Below, one piece after another: positions 16,774 through 25,498 of a DNA stretch of 54,576 bases; position 1 is the first letter of the stretch; each line of letters opens with the position of its first letter. Where the stretch lies: the NCBI GenBank assembly GCA_030158125.1, contig JAOATL010000008.1, positions 1 through 54,576 on the forward strand. Direction: 5' to 3'. The stretch is from Limnohabitans sp. Its GTDB lineage: Bacteria > Pseudomonadota > Gammaproteobacteria > Burkholderiales > Burkholderiaceae_C. A program made the translations under genes and the position numbers. The notes beneath the pieces are model-generated. The model saw nothing but the letters and a program-made list of their open reading frames with translations. It made no database searches and was not told the origin of the DNA.

Positions 16774-19700
16774 ATCTCGCCAAAACCGCCTTCAAAGCCT
16801 TGCCTGTGTGGGTGCCCAAGCGCACCACTTCTTCTGGGCTGGCACTGGCCACCACTTGGCCGCCGGCCTTGCCACCATCGGGTCCCAGGTCAATGATCCA
16901 ATCGGCTTCTGCAATCACATCCAAGTCGTGCTCTATCACCAACACGCTGTGGCCCGCATTCACCAAGCGGTGCAACACGTGAATCAGTTTGTCGACGTCG
17001 GCCATGTGCAGGCCCACAGTGGGTTCGTCCAGCACGTACAAGGTGTGCGGCGCTTTGTTGCCGCGCTTGCCCACTTCGTCCCGCACCTTGGTGAGTTCAG
17101 TCACCAGCTTGATGCGTTGTGCTTCGCCGCCACTCAGGGTTGGACTCGGTTGTCCTAAGGTGAGGTAGCCTAAGCCGACGTCTTTTAAAAGTTGCAGCGG
17201 ATGAGCAATGGATGGCATGGTTTCGAAGAAAGTCACAGCCTCGTCCACTTCCATCTTCAGCACGTCGCCAATGCTTTTGCCGCGCCATGTGACGGCCAAG
17301 GTTTCGGGGTTGAAGCGAGCGCCGTGGCAGGCTTCGCACGGCACTTTCACGTCGGGCAAGAAACTCATTTCGATGGTTCTGAGGCCCTGGCCTTCGCAGG
17401 TGTGGCACCGTCCCTCACCTGTGTTGAAGCTGAAGCGTCCGGCCAAGTAGCCGCGGGCTTTGGCTTCCAATGTTTCCGCGAAGAGTTTTCTAATCGTGTC
17501 CCAGAAACCGATGTAGGTGGCGGGGCAGCTGCGAGGTGTTTTGCCGATGGGGGTTTGGTCCACTTCCAACACACGGTCGACGGCTTCAAAACCTTTGAGC
17601 TCGGTGCAGCCTGTGAGGGCGGGGAACTTGCCGGCCTCTTGTTCTTCTCTGCCTGCTTTGGTGCTGCGTTGGCTGACGTGGGTTTGCACGTTGGCCAGCA
17701 ATACGTCGCGTGCCAAGGTTGATTTGCCTGAACCGCTAACGCCTGTGACTGCCACCAAACGTTGCAGTGGAATTTCCACATTGACGTTTTGCAGGTTGTG
17801 TAGATTGGCGCCTTTGAGTTCTAGCCACTTGAGGGTGGTGATGGCTTCTTGTGGGGCATTGATTGCTTTGGATGCTTCTGCAGCCGCAAGTACCGCCGCT
17901 GCAGCTTGCGCCTTTTTAGAAATCTTTTTAGCGGCAGGTGCTTGAACTTTCTTTTCTGGTTGGATGGCGTTGGCCACCGCGTCAAAAGCAGGCATCAATC
18001 GGCGAGTTTGCAGTGGGTGCTTCATGGCGTGCAGCAGGTATTTGCCTGTCTGCGAATCAGCGGCGTCGGTGATGTCTTTGACACTGCCCTGCGCCACCAA
18101 CTTGCCACCGCGCTTGCCTGCGCTGGGGCCGATGTCGATGATGTGGTCGGCGCGTCTGATGGTGTCTTCGTCGTGCTCCACCACCACCAGGGTGTTGCCT
18201 TTGTCGCCCAACTTGTGCAATGCGTTCAACAAGATTTGATTGTCACGTGCATGCAAACCGATGGTGGGTTCGTCGAGCACGTAGCACACGCCTTGCAAGT
18301 TGCTTCCCAGTTGAGCGGCCAGTCTGATTCGCTGTGCTTCGCCGCCGCTGAGGGTGGGTGCGCCGCGGTCTAGCGTGAGGTAGCCCAAGCCAACTTCTTC
18401 GAGAAACTCCAAGCGGCTTTCAATTTCTGGCAGCAGGTCGCGGGCGATGTCGTTTTCTCTTTGTGTCAACTCGTTGGCTTTGGCCAAACTTTGCACCCAT
18501 TTGCGCACGTCCGTCACGCTCATGCTGGCGATGTCGGTGATGGGCAAATGCTGCGCTGTGAACTTCACATGGCGTGCAGTTTGGTTCAGGCGTGTGCCTT
18601 CGCAATGGGGGCAGACTTGTTCGATGAGGTCTTCAATTTCAGGCTCGGCAAAACTTTGCTCGCGGCCTTTTTGATCGTCGTCTCTGACGGAGTCATCAAA
18701 CACTTTGCGTTGGTCTTTGGTCAGCTTCACGCCAGTGCCCACGCACTCAGGACACCAACCGTGTTTGCTGTTGTAGCTGAACAAACGCGGATCGAGTTCG
18801 TTGTACGAGGTGCTGCATTCTGGGCACGCTCTGAGTGTGGAGAACACATTCAGTTGGCCAATGTGGGCCGTGGTTTGCTTGGCTTCCATGGCGTCTTGCA
18901 GGCCATTCAAATCGCTCAACACATGCACCACGCCTTTGCCCAATTCCAAAGTTTTGGTCAGCGCTTCTCGCAGTTGCTTTTCTTGATCGGCACTGATTTT
19001 GAGGCTGGCAACAGGCAGCTCAATGGTGTGCTCTTTGAACCGGTCAATGCGCGGGAAATTTTGCGTGGGCAAGAAATTGCCATCGACGCGTAAATGCGTG
19101 TAGCCACGTGGGCGCGCCCATTCGGCCAGCTCGGTGTAAACGCCTTTGCGGTTCATCACCAACGGCGCCAGCAAACCAATGTGCTGGCCTTTGAAGTTTT
19201 TCATCAACTGCGCGGCAATGCTGTCGGGCGTTTGTGGGGCCACGGCTGCGTTGTCGTGGATGCAATGCTGTGTGCCCAGCTTCACGTACAAAAGTCGGAG
19301 GAAATGCCACACCTCGGTGGTGGTGCCGACCGTGCTCTTTCTGCCGCCACGCGACAGTCGCTGTTCAATGGCCACAGTCGGCGGAATGCCGTACACCGCG
19401 TCCACTTCAGGACGGCCGGCAGGTTGCACGATGCTGCGCGCGTAGGCGTTCAAACTTTCCAAGTAACGTCGTTGGCCTTCGTTGAACAGAATGTCAAAGG
19501 CCAAGGTGGATTTACCGGAGCCACTCACACCCGTGATCACGTTGAACTGACCGCGCGGAATGTTGACGCTCAAATTCTTGAGGTTGTGCTCTTTGGCGTT
19601 GACGATGCGGATGCTGTTGTCTTCAGCGCTTTGTTTGCGTGCCACTTTGGGCAGGGCTGGCGTAAGGGTTTCGGCAACCTGCAAAACAGCACCCAACTCC

Positions 19701-22700
19701 CCCATCGCTTGCGCATATTCGCGCAAGGCCAATGCAGTGTGCGACGTGGCATGCTTGCGCACATCTTCCGGCATACCTTCTGCCACCACATAGCCGCCAG
19801 CGTCGCCGCCTTCGGGGCCCAAGTCAATCAGCCAATCACTGGCGCGGATCACATCCAAATTGTGCTCAATCACAATCAGCGAATGACCGCCTTCTAGCAA
19901 CTTGCGCAAGGCGCGCATCAGTTTGGCGATGTCGTCGAAGTGCAAGCCTGTGGTGGGTTCATCGAACAAGAACAAGGTGCCCTTCTTCGCCAAGGACTGC
20001 TTGCTGGCTGTGGACGATTTGGCAGCACCCGCCAAGAACCCAGCCAACTTCAAACGCTGTGCCTCGCCGCCCGACAAGGTGGGCACGGGCTGGCCCAGCT
20101 TCACGTATTCAAGGCCCACATCCACGATGGGTTGCAAGGCGCGAATCACATCGCGGTCTTGTGCAAACAAGGCCGCCGCCTCACTCACGGTGAGGCCCAG
20201 CACATCGGCCACATTCAAGTGACGTGCGCGCAAATCACCAATGGCTTGACGCTCAATGGTGATTTCCAAAATTTCAGGACGATAACGTTTGCCATCGCAA
20301 TCGGGGCAACGCAAATACACGTCGCTTAAGAATTGCATCTCTACGTGTTCAAAGCCCGAGCCGCCGCAAGTGGGGCATCGGCCATCGCCGCTGTTGAAGC
20401 TGAACTTCGACGCCGTGTAGCCGCGTTGTTTGGACAATGGCGCTACCGCAAAAATTTCGCGCAGTGCATCCCATGCGCCCACATAGCTCACGGGGTTGGA
20501 GCGCGCTGTTTTGCCGATGGGCGATTGGTCCACAAACACCACATCGCTTAAATGATCGGCACCCAACAAGCGGTCGTGTGCGCCTGGCGCATCGGTGCTC
20601 TTGCCGAAGTGCCTTAAGAGTGCGGGGGCTAAGACGTCTTGAATCAAACTGGATTTGCCAGAGCCACTCACACCCGTCACGCACACCAAACGCTGCAGCG
20701 GGAAATCAATCGACACGTTTTTGAGGTTGTGTTCTCTGGCGCCTTCCAAAATGAGGCGCGGCGTGTTGTCGGTCACCAAACGTTTGAAGCCCATGCCCAC
20801 TTGTTTTCGGCCGCCTAAATAGGCGCCGGTGAGGGTGTCGGCGTTTTTGAGATCTTCCGTACTGCCGTCAAACACAATGTGACCGCCCTTTTCACCAGGG
20901 CCAGGGCCCATGTCGATCATGCGATCGGCCGCCATCATCACGGCGGGGTCGTGCTCCACCACCACCAGCGTATTGCCTGCGTCGCGCAGGCGGTGCATGG
21001 CTTGCGTGATGCGGTTCATGTCGCGGGGGTGCAGCCCAATGCTGGGCTCGTCCAACACGAACAGCGTATTGACGAGTGAAGTGCCCAATGCAGTTGTGAG
21101 GTTGATGCGCTGCACTTCGCCGCCGCTGAGTGTGCGGCTTTGACGGTCCAAGGTGAGGTAGCCAATGCCCACATCGCACAAATATTTGAGGCGATTGGTA
21201 ATTTCTTCCAGCAAAAGCTTGAGCGCTTGCGCTTCGCCGTCTTGGCTGTTTTCTTCAATGGCCGTGGCCGACATGCGATCGAAAAAGTTGCGCAGTTTGT
21301 CGATGGGCATGATCATCAAGTCATGCAAACTCAGGCCGGGCAAAGCTTCGAGTTGTTCGCGTGTCCACTTCACACCTTTGGGCATGAAGCGTTTTTCTTT
21401 GGGCAAGGTGGCATCGGCATCTTCAGCGCTGCCGATGCGCCAGATCAGACTGTCTGTTTTAAGACGTGCACCACCGCAAGCGCCGCATTCGGTGTAACTG
21501 CGGTATTTGGACAAGAGCACGCGGATGTGCATCTTGTAGGCTTTGCTTTCGAGGTAGGCAAAGAAGCGGTGCACGCCGTACCATTGCTGATTCCATTTGC
21601 CATTCCAGTTGGGCGAGCCTTCGATCACCCACTTTTGTTGCTCTGCGGTCAATTTGAACCAAGGCGTGTCGCGCGGAATGCCCGCCGCTTCGGCGTGGCG
21701 CATCAAGTCATCTTGCGCTTCTTTCCACGCAGGTGTTTGAATGGTCTTGATGGCGCCAGCTCTGAGCGTGAGCTTGTCGTTGGGAATGACCAGCCCCAGG
21801 TCCACACCAATCACGCGCCCAAATCCACGGCAAGTTTCGCAAGCGCCCACCGCCGAGTTGAACGAAAACATCGAAGGCAGCGGCTCGGGGTAACGCAAGT
21901 CACTCTCGGGGCAATGCAAGCCCGCCGAGAACCGCCACATGCTGGATGAATTGGGGTCAGATCCAAATAAATTGGGTGAGCCCGAAGAGGGCGAATCCAA
22001 TTTTTTTGGCTCTGACCCCAATTGAGGGTCTACTGCCAAAGAAGCGTCTTGCACCACATAAACATTCAACCGCCCCCCTCTTTTAAGCGCCACCTCAATG
22101 GCCTCCACCACCCGCGCCTTCTCCGCATTCCCCAACCTGAACCTGTCCGCCACCACATCCAACACCTTGCGCGGCCCGGTAGGCGTCGCAACTTCCCGCT
22201 CAGCTTGCACCTTGGTAAATCCACTCGCCGACAACCACTGCTCAACTTGCTCGGCCGTGGTGTTGCCAGGCAACTCAACAGGAAACGTCAAAACCAATCG
22301 CGGATCGCCCGCAGCTTCGGCCCTTTTAACCAACTCGGCATAAATCGACTCAGGCGTGTCGTGCTTCACAGGCCTCGCTGTGTCTCGGTCATGCAAATGA
22401 CCCAAGCGCGCGAACAACAACTTCAAATGGTCGTTGAGTTCCGTCATCGTGCCCACTGTGGAGCGCGAACTTCTAACCGGATTGGTTTGATCGATGGCAA
22501 TGGCCGGTGGCACCCCTTCCACCTTGTCCACCGCCGGCTTGTCCATGCGGTCTAAAAACTGACGCGCATAAGCGCTGAAAGTCTCCACATAGCGACGCTG
22601 CCCCTCGGCATACAGCGTGTCAAACACCAAACTCGACTTGCCCGACCCACTGGGCCCGGTGACCACGGTCAACTCCCCCGTGCGGATGTCCAAATCAATG

Positions 22701-22753
22701 TTTTTGAGGTTGTGCTGACGAGCACCGCGAATCTTGATAAAACCGTTGGACAT
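16772..22753 (-). CDS. uvrA: Double-length UvrA: two complete UvrA units in one polypeptide
   Basis: 1993 residues, about twice the usual 940. Four ABC ATPase modules are visible. Unit one runs to about residue 950, with Walker A GPSGSGKSS (33-41) and GVSGSGKSS, LSGGEVQRI and LSGGEAQRL signatures, and LFVLDEPSIGL and LFLFDEPTTGL Walker B. Unit two runs from about 960 to the end, with two GVSGSGKST, LSGGEAQRI twice, and VLDEPTIGL and VLDEPTVGL. Zinc-finger modules with CPTC/CPDC and CPEC/CHTC pairs are present; the first module of unit one has a degenerate CPES in place of CXXC. UvrA recognises DNA lesions and loads UvrB in nucleotide excision repair; the fusion mimics the UvrA dimer in one chain. 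An Ala/Lys-rich linker interrupts unit two at the join of its halves. Residues about 244-268 are encoded by an inserted palindromic element (21949-22023). Confidence 0.92.
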   Translation of the reverse strand: MSNGFIKIRGARQHNLKNIDLDIRTGELTVVTGPSGSGKSSLVFDTLYAEGQRRYVETFSAYARQFLDRMDKPAVDKVEGVPPAIAIDQTNPVRSSRSTVGTMTELNDHLKLLFARLGHLHDRDTARPVKHDTPESIYAELVKRAEAAGDPRLVLTFPVELPGNTTAEQVEQWLSASGFTKVQAEREVATPTGPRKVLDVVADRFRLGNAEKARVVEAIEVALKRGGRLNVYVVQDASLAVDPQLGSEPKKLDSPSSGSPNLFGSDPNSSSMWRFSAGLHCPESDLRYPEPLPSMFSFNSAVGACETCRGFGRVIGVDLGLVIPNDKLTLRAGAIKTIQTPAWKEAQDDLMRHAEAAGIPRDTPWFKLTAEQQKWVIEGSPNWNGKWNQQWYGVHRFFAYLESKAYKMHIRVLLSKYRSYTECGACGGARLKTDSLIWRIGSAEDADATLPKEKRFMPKGVKWTREQLEALPGLSLHDLMIMPIDKLRNFFDRMSATAIEENSQDGEAQALKLLLEEITNRLKYLCDVGIGYLTLDRQSRTLSGGEVQRINLTTALGTSLVNTLFVLDEPSIGLHPRDMNRITQAMHRLRDAGNTLVVVEHDPAVMMAADRMIDMGPGPGEKGGHIVFDGSTEDLKNADTLTGAYLGGRKQVGMGFKRLVTDNTPRLILEGAREHNLKNVSIDFPLQRLVCVTGVSGSGKSSLIQDVLAPALLRHFGKSTDAPGAHDRLLGADHLSDVVFVDQSPIGKTARSNPVSYVGAWDALREIFAVAPLSKQRGYTASKFSFNSGDGRCPTCGGSGFEHVEMQFLSDVYLRCPDCDGKRYRPEILEITIERQAIGDLRARHLNVADVLGLTVSEAAALFAQDRDVIRALQPIVDVGLEYVKLGQPVPTLSGGEAQRLKLAGFLAGAAKSSTASKQSLAKKGTLFLFDEPTTGLHFDDIAKLMRALRKLLEGGHSLIVIEHNLDVIRASDWLIDLGPEGGDAGGYVVAEGMPEDVRKHATSHTALALREYAQAMGELGAVLQVAETLTPALPKVARKQSAEDNSIRIVNAKEHNLKNLSVNIPRGQFNVITGVSGSGKSTLAFDILFNEGQRRYLESLNAYARSIVQPAGRPEVDAVYGIPPTVAIEQRLSRGGRKSTVGTTTEVWHFLRLLYVKLGTQHCIHDNAAVAPQTPDSIAAQLMKNFKGQHIGLLAPLVMNRKGVYTELAEWARPRGYTHLRVDGNFLPTQNFPRIDRFKEHTIELPVASLKISADQEKQLREALTKTLELGKGVVHVLSDLNGLQDAMEAKQTTAHIGQLNVFSTLRACPECSTSYNELDPRLFSYNSKHGWCPECVGTGVKLTKDQRKVFDDSVRDDDQKGREQSFAEPEIEDLIEQVCPHCEGTRLNQTARHVKFTAQHLPITDIASMSVTDVRKWVQSLAKANELTQRENDIARDLLPEIESRLEFLEEVGLGYLTLDRGAPTLSGGEAQRIRLAAQLGSNLQGVCYVLDEPTIGLHARDNQILLNALHKLGDKGNTLVVVEHDEDTIRRADHIIDIGPSAGKRGGKLVAQGSVKDITDAADSQTGKYLLHAMKHPLQTRRLMPAFDAVANAIQPEKKVQAPAAKKISKKAQAAAAVLAAAEASKAINAPQEAITTLKWLELKGANLHNLQNVNVEIPLQRLVAVTGVSGSGKSTLARDVLLANVQTHVSQRSTKAGREEQEAGKFPALTGCTELKGFEAVDRVLEVDQTPIGKTPRSCPATYIGFWDTIRKLFAETLEAKARGYLAGRFSFNTGEGRCHTCEGQGLRTIEMSFLPDVKVPCEACHGARFNPETLAVTWRGKSIGDVLKMEVDEAVTFFETMPSIAHPLQLLKDVGLGYLTLGQPSPTLSGGEAQRIKLVTELTKVRDEVGKRGNKAPHTLYVLDEPTVGLHMADVDKLIHVLHRLVNAGHSVLVIEHDLDVIAEADWIIDLGPDGGKAGGQVVASASPEEVVRLGTHTGKALKAVLAR
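21949..22023. repeat. Palindromic GGGGTCAGA element inserted in frame within uvrA
   Basis: Left arm 21949-21975 and right arm 21997-22023 are 27-base inverted repeats with only two mismatches (both begin AATTGGGGTCAGA when read inwards). The 21-base loop contains a small inner hairpin (GCCC/GGGC). The element is 75 bases, exactly 25 codons, and contains no stop in the uvrA frame; it encodes a Gly/Ser/Pro/Asn-rich peptide (QLGSEPKKLDSPSSGSPN and following). It shares the GGGGTCAGATC core with the elements at 22808, 22852 and 23226. Confidence 0.9.
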
Positions 22754-22807
22754 AAGGGCAAGCTTTGTGGGTGGAGGCCCAACATTCTAGGCTTGCGAAA
22801 AATTTAA

Positions 22808-22832
22808 TGGGGGTCAGATCACAATTAAATTG
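22808..22832 (+). repeat. Half copy of the GGGGTCAGATC element
   Basis: TGGGGGTCAGATCACAATTA and the next few bases match one arm of the neighbouring palindromes; no matching right arm was found nearby. It lies in the leader region upstream of uvrA (start 22753). Confidence 0.6.
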
Positions 22833-22851
22833 CTCCGCGTGTGGCTATCTC

Positions 22852-22914
22852 AAACAAATGGGGTCAGATCAACATTAATTCAAAGAATTAATGTTGATCT
22901 GACCCCATTTGTTT
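22852..22914. repeat. Perfect 30-base inverted repeat, GGGGTCAGATC family
   Basis: Arms 22852-22881 and 22885-22914 are exact reverse complements separated by AAA. The arms contain ATGGGGTCAGATCAACATTA. The structure lies between the small membrane protein gene (stop at 22938, minus strand) and uvrA, so any transcript crossing it would form a strong hairpin. It could insulate or process the mRNA. Confidence 0.92.
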
Positions 22915-22937
22915 TGGCGACTGGCGCCCTATTGCAA

Positions 22938-23144
22938 TTACTTGGTAGCAGGTGCGGGTGCGGCGGCAGGCGCACCGGGTGCCGCCGCAGGCGCAGCAGC
23001 AGCAGGTGCTTCGGCGGGTGCAGGTGCGTGCACGGCATCTGCGCCATGCTTCTCACCGCTCATGTCGAGGCTGTCGCCGCCTTTAGAGATGACGTACAAA
23101 GCCAGGCCGGCGAAGATAGCAAATCCAACAGCAATTTTCCACAT
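22938..23144 (-). CDS. Small membrane protein with Ala/Pro-rich tail
   Basis: 68 residues starting at the ATG at 23144, which has GGAG six bases upstream; an ATG four codons earlier lacks a site. One N-terminal membrane helix (WKIAVGFAIFAGLALYVI) is followed by a short polar stretch (SKGGDSLDMSGEKHG) and an Ala/Pro repeat tail of about 30 residues. No family was recognised and no function can be assigned; the tail would be either periplasmic or cytoplasmic. It sits among palindromic repeats, upstream of uvrA on the same strand. The good ribosome binding site and membrane helix make it credible as a real gene. Confidence 0.7.
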   Translation of the reverse strand: MWKIAVGFAIFAGLALYVISKGGDSLDMSGEKHGADAVHAPAPAEAPAAAAPAAAPGAPAAAPAPATK

Positions 23145-23225
23145 AATTTTCTCCAAAAAATATTGTTAATCAGGTCTAGTCGAACCACGTAAGTGAGGTC
23201 AGAGCTCTTGCGCAATGGGGGTCCG

Positions 23226-23412
23226 TTTTAATTGGTATCAGTTTTAAATGGGGTCAGATCAACATTAATTTTGTCAATCGAAGGGCATAAAGGCTAATGG
23301 GGGCTGAACGATTTCTGGTACTCCAGTATGAGGAAGCCCCCATTAGCCTTTATGTCCTTTGATTAGAAATTAATGTTGATCTGACCCCATTTAAAACTGA
23401 CCTCAATTAAAA
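23226..23412. repeat. Large nested palindromic element, GGGGTCAGATC family
   Basis: The core arms 23238-23305 and 23335-23400 are nearly exact inverted repeats of about 66-68 bases, starting TCAGTTTTAAATGGGGTCAG and continuing to GGCTAATGGGGGCT. The 29-base loop contains CTGG-TACT-CCAG (23315-23326). Weaker pairing extends the palindrome outwards to 23226 and 23412. No open reading frame of note is inside. It has the look of a non-autonomous element, possibly a REP/MITE-like unit built by insertion of one palindrome into another. Confidence 0.88.
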
Positions 23413-23426
23413 GAGCAGCCCTCAAT

Positions 23427-23454
23427 AAAAAAGCCCTCCGCGGAGGGAGGGCTT
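23427..23454 (-). terminator. Rho-independent terminator of the MFS transporter gene
   Basis: On the minus strand AAGCCCTCC - CTCCGC - GGAGGGCTT is followed by TTTT, giving a nine-base-pair GC-rich stem and a U run, 38 bases after the transporter stop codon. Confidence 0.92.
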
Positions 23455-23491
23455 GAATGTAGCACCGGGAAGGTCCCGGAAAGCTTACAAA

Positions 23492-25252
23492 TTAGTCGTT
23501 GGCGTAGATGTCAACGTCTTTGGTTTCTTTGATGAACAAGCCACCAATGACCACGGTAGCGCCCGCAATGATGATGGGGTACCAGAGACCGTTGTACATG
23601 TCACCTGTTTGCGCCACGATCGCGAAAGCGGTTGTAGGCAACAGACCACCGAACCAACCGTTACCGATGTGGTAAGGCAAGGACATGGATGTGTAACGAA
23701 TGCGTGTTGGGAACATTTCCACCAGCATGGCAGCAATAGGACCGTACACCATGGTGACCAAAATCACCAAGTAAGTCAGGATGGCAATCACTTTGACTTT
23801 GTCAAACTTGGCCATGTCGGCTTTTGCAGGATATGCAGCAGCTTTCAAAGCAGCGCCCAAGTTGGAACCCAACAAAGTAGCGCCAGCAGTTTTCTCGTTG
23901 CTCAAATCTTTGACAGACTTGTTGGCAGCTTCCAAAGCTTTTGCGTCTTGGGGTTGTGCAGCAGTGAGTTCGGCCACTTTGGCTTCGGCTTTGGCCTTGG
24001 CTTCAGCGATGTCTTCAGGGGTGTACTTCACTTTAACCAATGTCTCGCCAACCTTGATGGTTGCAGGTGTACCTGCAGGGGCCACTTCGTTGGTGTAGCT
24101 CACAGATGCGCCAGCCAAACGTTGCTTGGCAATGTCGCAAGAAGAAGTGAATTTCTTCGTACCTGTGGGGTTGAACTGGAATGAGCACTCTGCTGGATCG
24201 GCAGTGACAACCACTTTTGATTTAGCTTGCGCAGCGGCCAAGTCTGGGTTGGCAGCAGCGGTCAACGCTTTGAACACTGGAAAGTAAGTCACGGCAGCCA
24301 ACAAGCAACCCGCCAAGATGATGGGCTTGCGGCCAATCTTGTCGGACAGTGAGCCGAAGAAGATGAAGAACGGTGTGCCGATGATCAAAGAAATGGCCAC
24401 CATGATGTTGGCAGTAGCGCCGTCCACTTTCAGGGCTTGTGTCAAGAAGAACAAAGCGTAGAACTGGCCAGAGTACCAAACCACGGCCTGGCCGGCTGTC
24501 AAGCCGATCAACGCCAAGATCACGATCTTCAGGTTTTTCCATTGACCGAAAGACTCAGCCAAAGGTGCCTTAGACGTTTTGCCTTCTGCTTTCATTTTGG
24601 CAAAAGCAGGTGACTCGTTCATGCTCAAACGGATGTAAACCGACACGGCCAACAACAGAATGGAAACGATGAACGGAACGCGCCAGCCCCAATCGGCAAA
24701 GGCTTCTTCACCAATGGCAGAACGTGTGCCCAAAATCACCATGAGGGACAAGAACAAGCCCAATGTGGCTGTGGTCTGAATCCATGAGGTGTACGCACCG
24801 CGCTTGCCCATAGGGGCGTGCTCGGCCACGTAAGTTGCAGCACCACCGTACTCACCACCCAAAGCCAAACCTTGCAACAAGCGCAGGCAGATCAGGATGA
24901 CAGGAGCGGCCACGCCAATGCTGGCGTAGTTAGGCAAGATACCCACGATGAACGTGGACAAGCCCATGATCAAGATGGTCACCAAGAAGGTGTACTTGCG
25001 ACCAATCATGTCGCCCAAGCGGCCAAAGAAGATGGCGCCAAAAGGACGAACGATGAAACCGGCGGCAAAAGCCAACAGCGCAAAAATGAAGGCAGAGCCT
25101 TCGTCCAAACCGCTGAAGAATTGTTTCGCAATAATTGCGGCGAGTGAACCGTAGAGGTAGAAGTCATACCACTCGAACACTGTGCCCAAGGACGAAGCGA
25201 AGATAACCTTCTTTTCTTCGGCCGACATGGGGCGGGGATCAGTTGTAGCCAT
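23492..25252 (-). CDS. MFS transporter, metabolite:proton symporter type, with large periplasmic insertion
   Basis: 586 residues from ATG 25252, which has GGAG upstream. Twelve membrane helices are expected. The FASSLGTVFEWYDFYLYG start, RPFGAIFFGRLGDMIGRKYTF loop and LGGEYGGAATYVAEHAP motif are those of the metabolite:H+ symporter (ShiA/ProP/KgtP-like) family of inner membrane carriers; the substrate is probably a small organic acid or osmolyte. Between helices 9 and 10 it carries about 150 extra residues (about 334-483) with two cysteines (356, 372) and a Lys/Ala-rich helical stretch, predicted periplasmic. Ordinary family members have about 430-450 residues. It has its own terminator and is divergent from the DUF4212 gene. 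Confidence 0.88.
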   Translation of the reverse strand: MATTDPRPMSAEEKKVIFASSLGTVFEWYDFYLYGSLAAIIAKQFFSGLDEGSAFIFALLAFAAGFIVRPFGAIFFGRLGDMIGRKYTFLVTILIMGLSTFIVGILPNYASIGVAAPVILICLRLLQGLALGGEYGGAATYVAEHAPMGKRGAYTSWIQTTATLGLFLSLMVILGTRSAIGEEAFADWGWRVPFIVSILLLAVSVYIRLSMNESPAFAKMKAEGKTSKAPLAESFGQWKNLKIVILALIGLTAGQAVVWYSGQFYALFFLTQALKVDGATANIMVAISLIIGTPFFIFFGSLSDKIGRKPIILAGCLLAAVTYFPVFKALTAAANPDLAAAQAKSKVVVTADPAECSFQFNPTGTKKFTSSCDIAKQRLAGASVSYTNEVAPAGTPATIKVGETLVKVKYTPEDIAEAKAKAEAKVAELTAAQPQDAKALEAANKSVKDLSNEKTAGATLLGSNLGAALKAAAYPAKADMAKFDKVKVIAILTYLVILVTMVYGPIAAMLVEMFPTRIRYTSMSLPYHIGNGWFGGLLPTTAFAIVAQTGDMYNGLWYPIIIAGATVVIGGLFIKETKDVDIYAND

Positions 25253-25498
25253 ATTAGCTGTCTCCAAAAAATAGCCCTCGACACGAAGGCTTGGGCGCGA
25301 TTCTTGGAGCAAGCTCTGACCACCCTCTGACACGAAACCAACAGGGGCTGACAGTTTGAGGTGAAACCCTTTGTTTTAATTCCGCATTATGAGATGTGAC
25401 GAAAATCAAAGGGTAAGTACCAAGCACCATTTGCAACACGCCAAAGCGCAATGCCCGTGTGCCGCAGCAAATTGCCGCCCACATGCGATGATGACGCC

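Larger units (their letters stand above)
23145..23491. other. Intergenic region filled by a nested palindrome and a terminator
   Basis: This 347-base stretch holds no gene that I can support. It contains the start-side leader of the small membrane protein gene, the nested palindrome at 23226-23412 and the transporter terminator at 23427-23454. Upstream of the palindrome, around 23196-23225, further degenerate GAGGTCAGAGC-like sequence suggests older copies of the same element. Confidence 0.8.

Noticed and set aside
22830..23192. 120-codon plus-strand frame over the small membrane protein gene
   Set aside because: It runs through the perfect palindrome and opposite a minus-strand gene having a good ribosome binding site and membrane helix.
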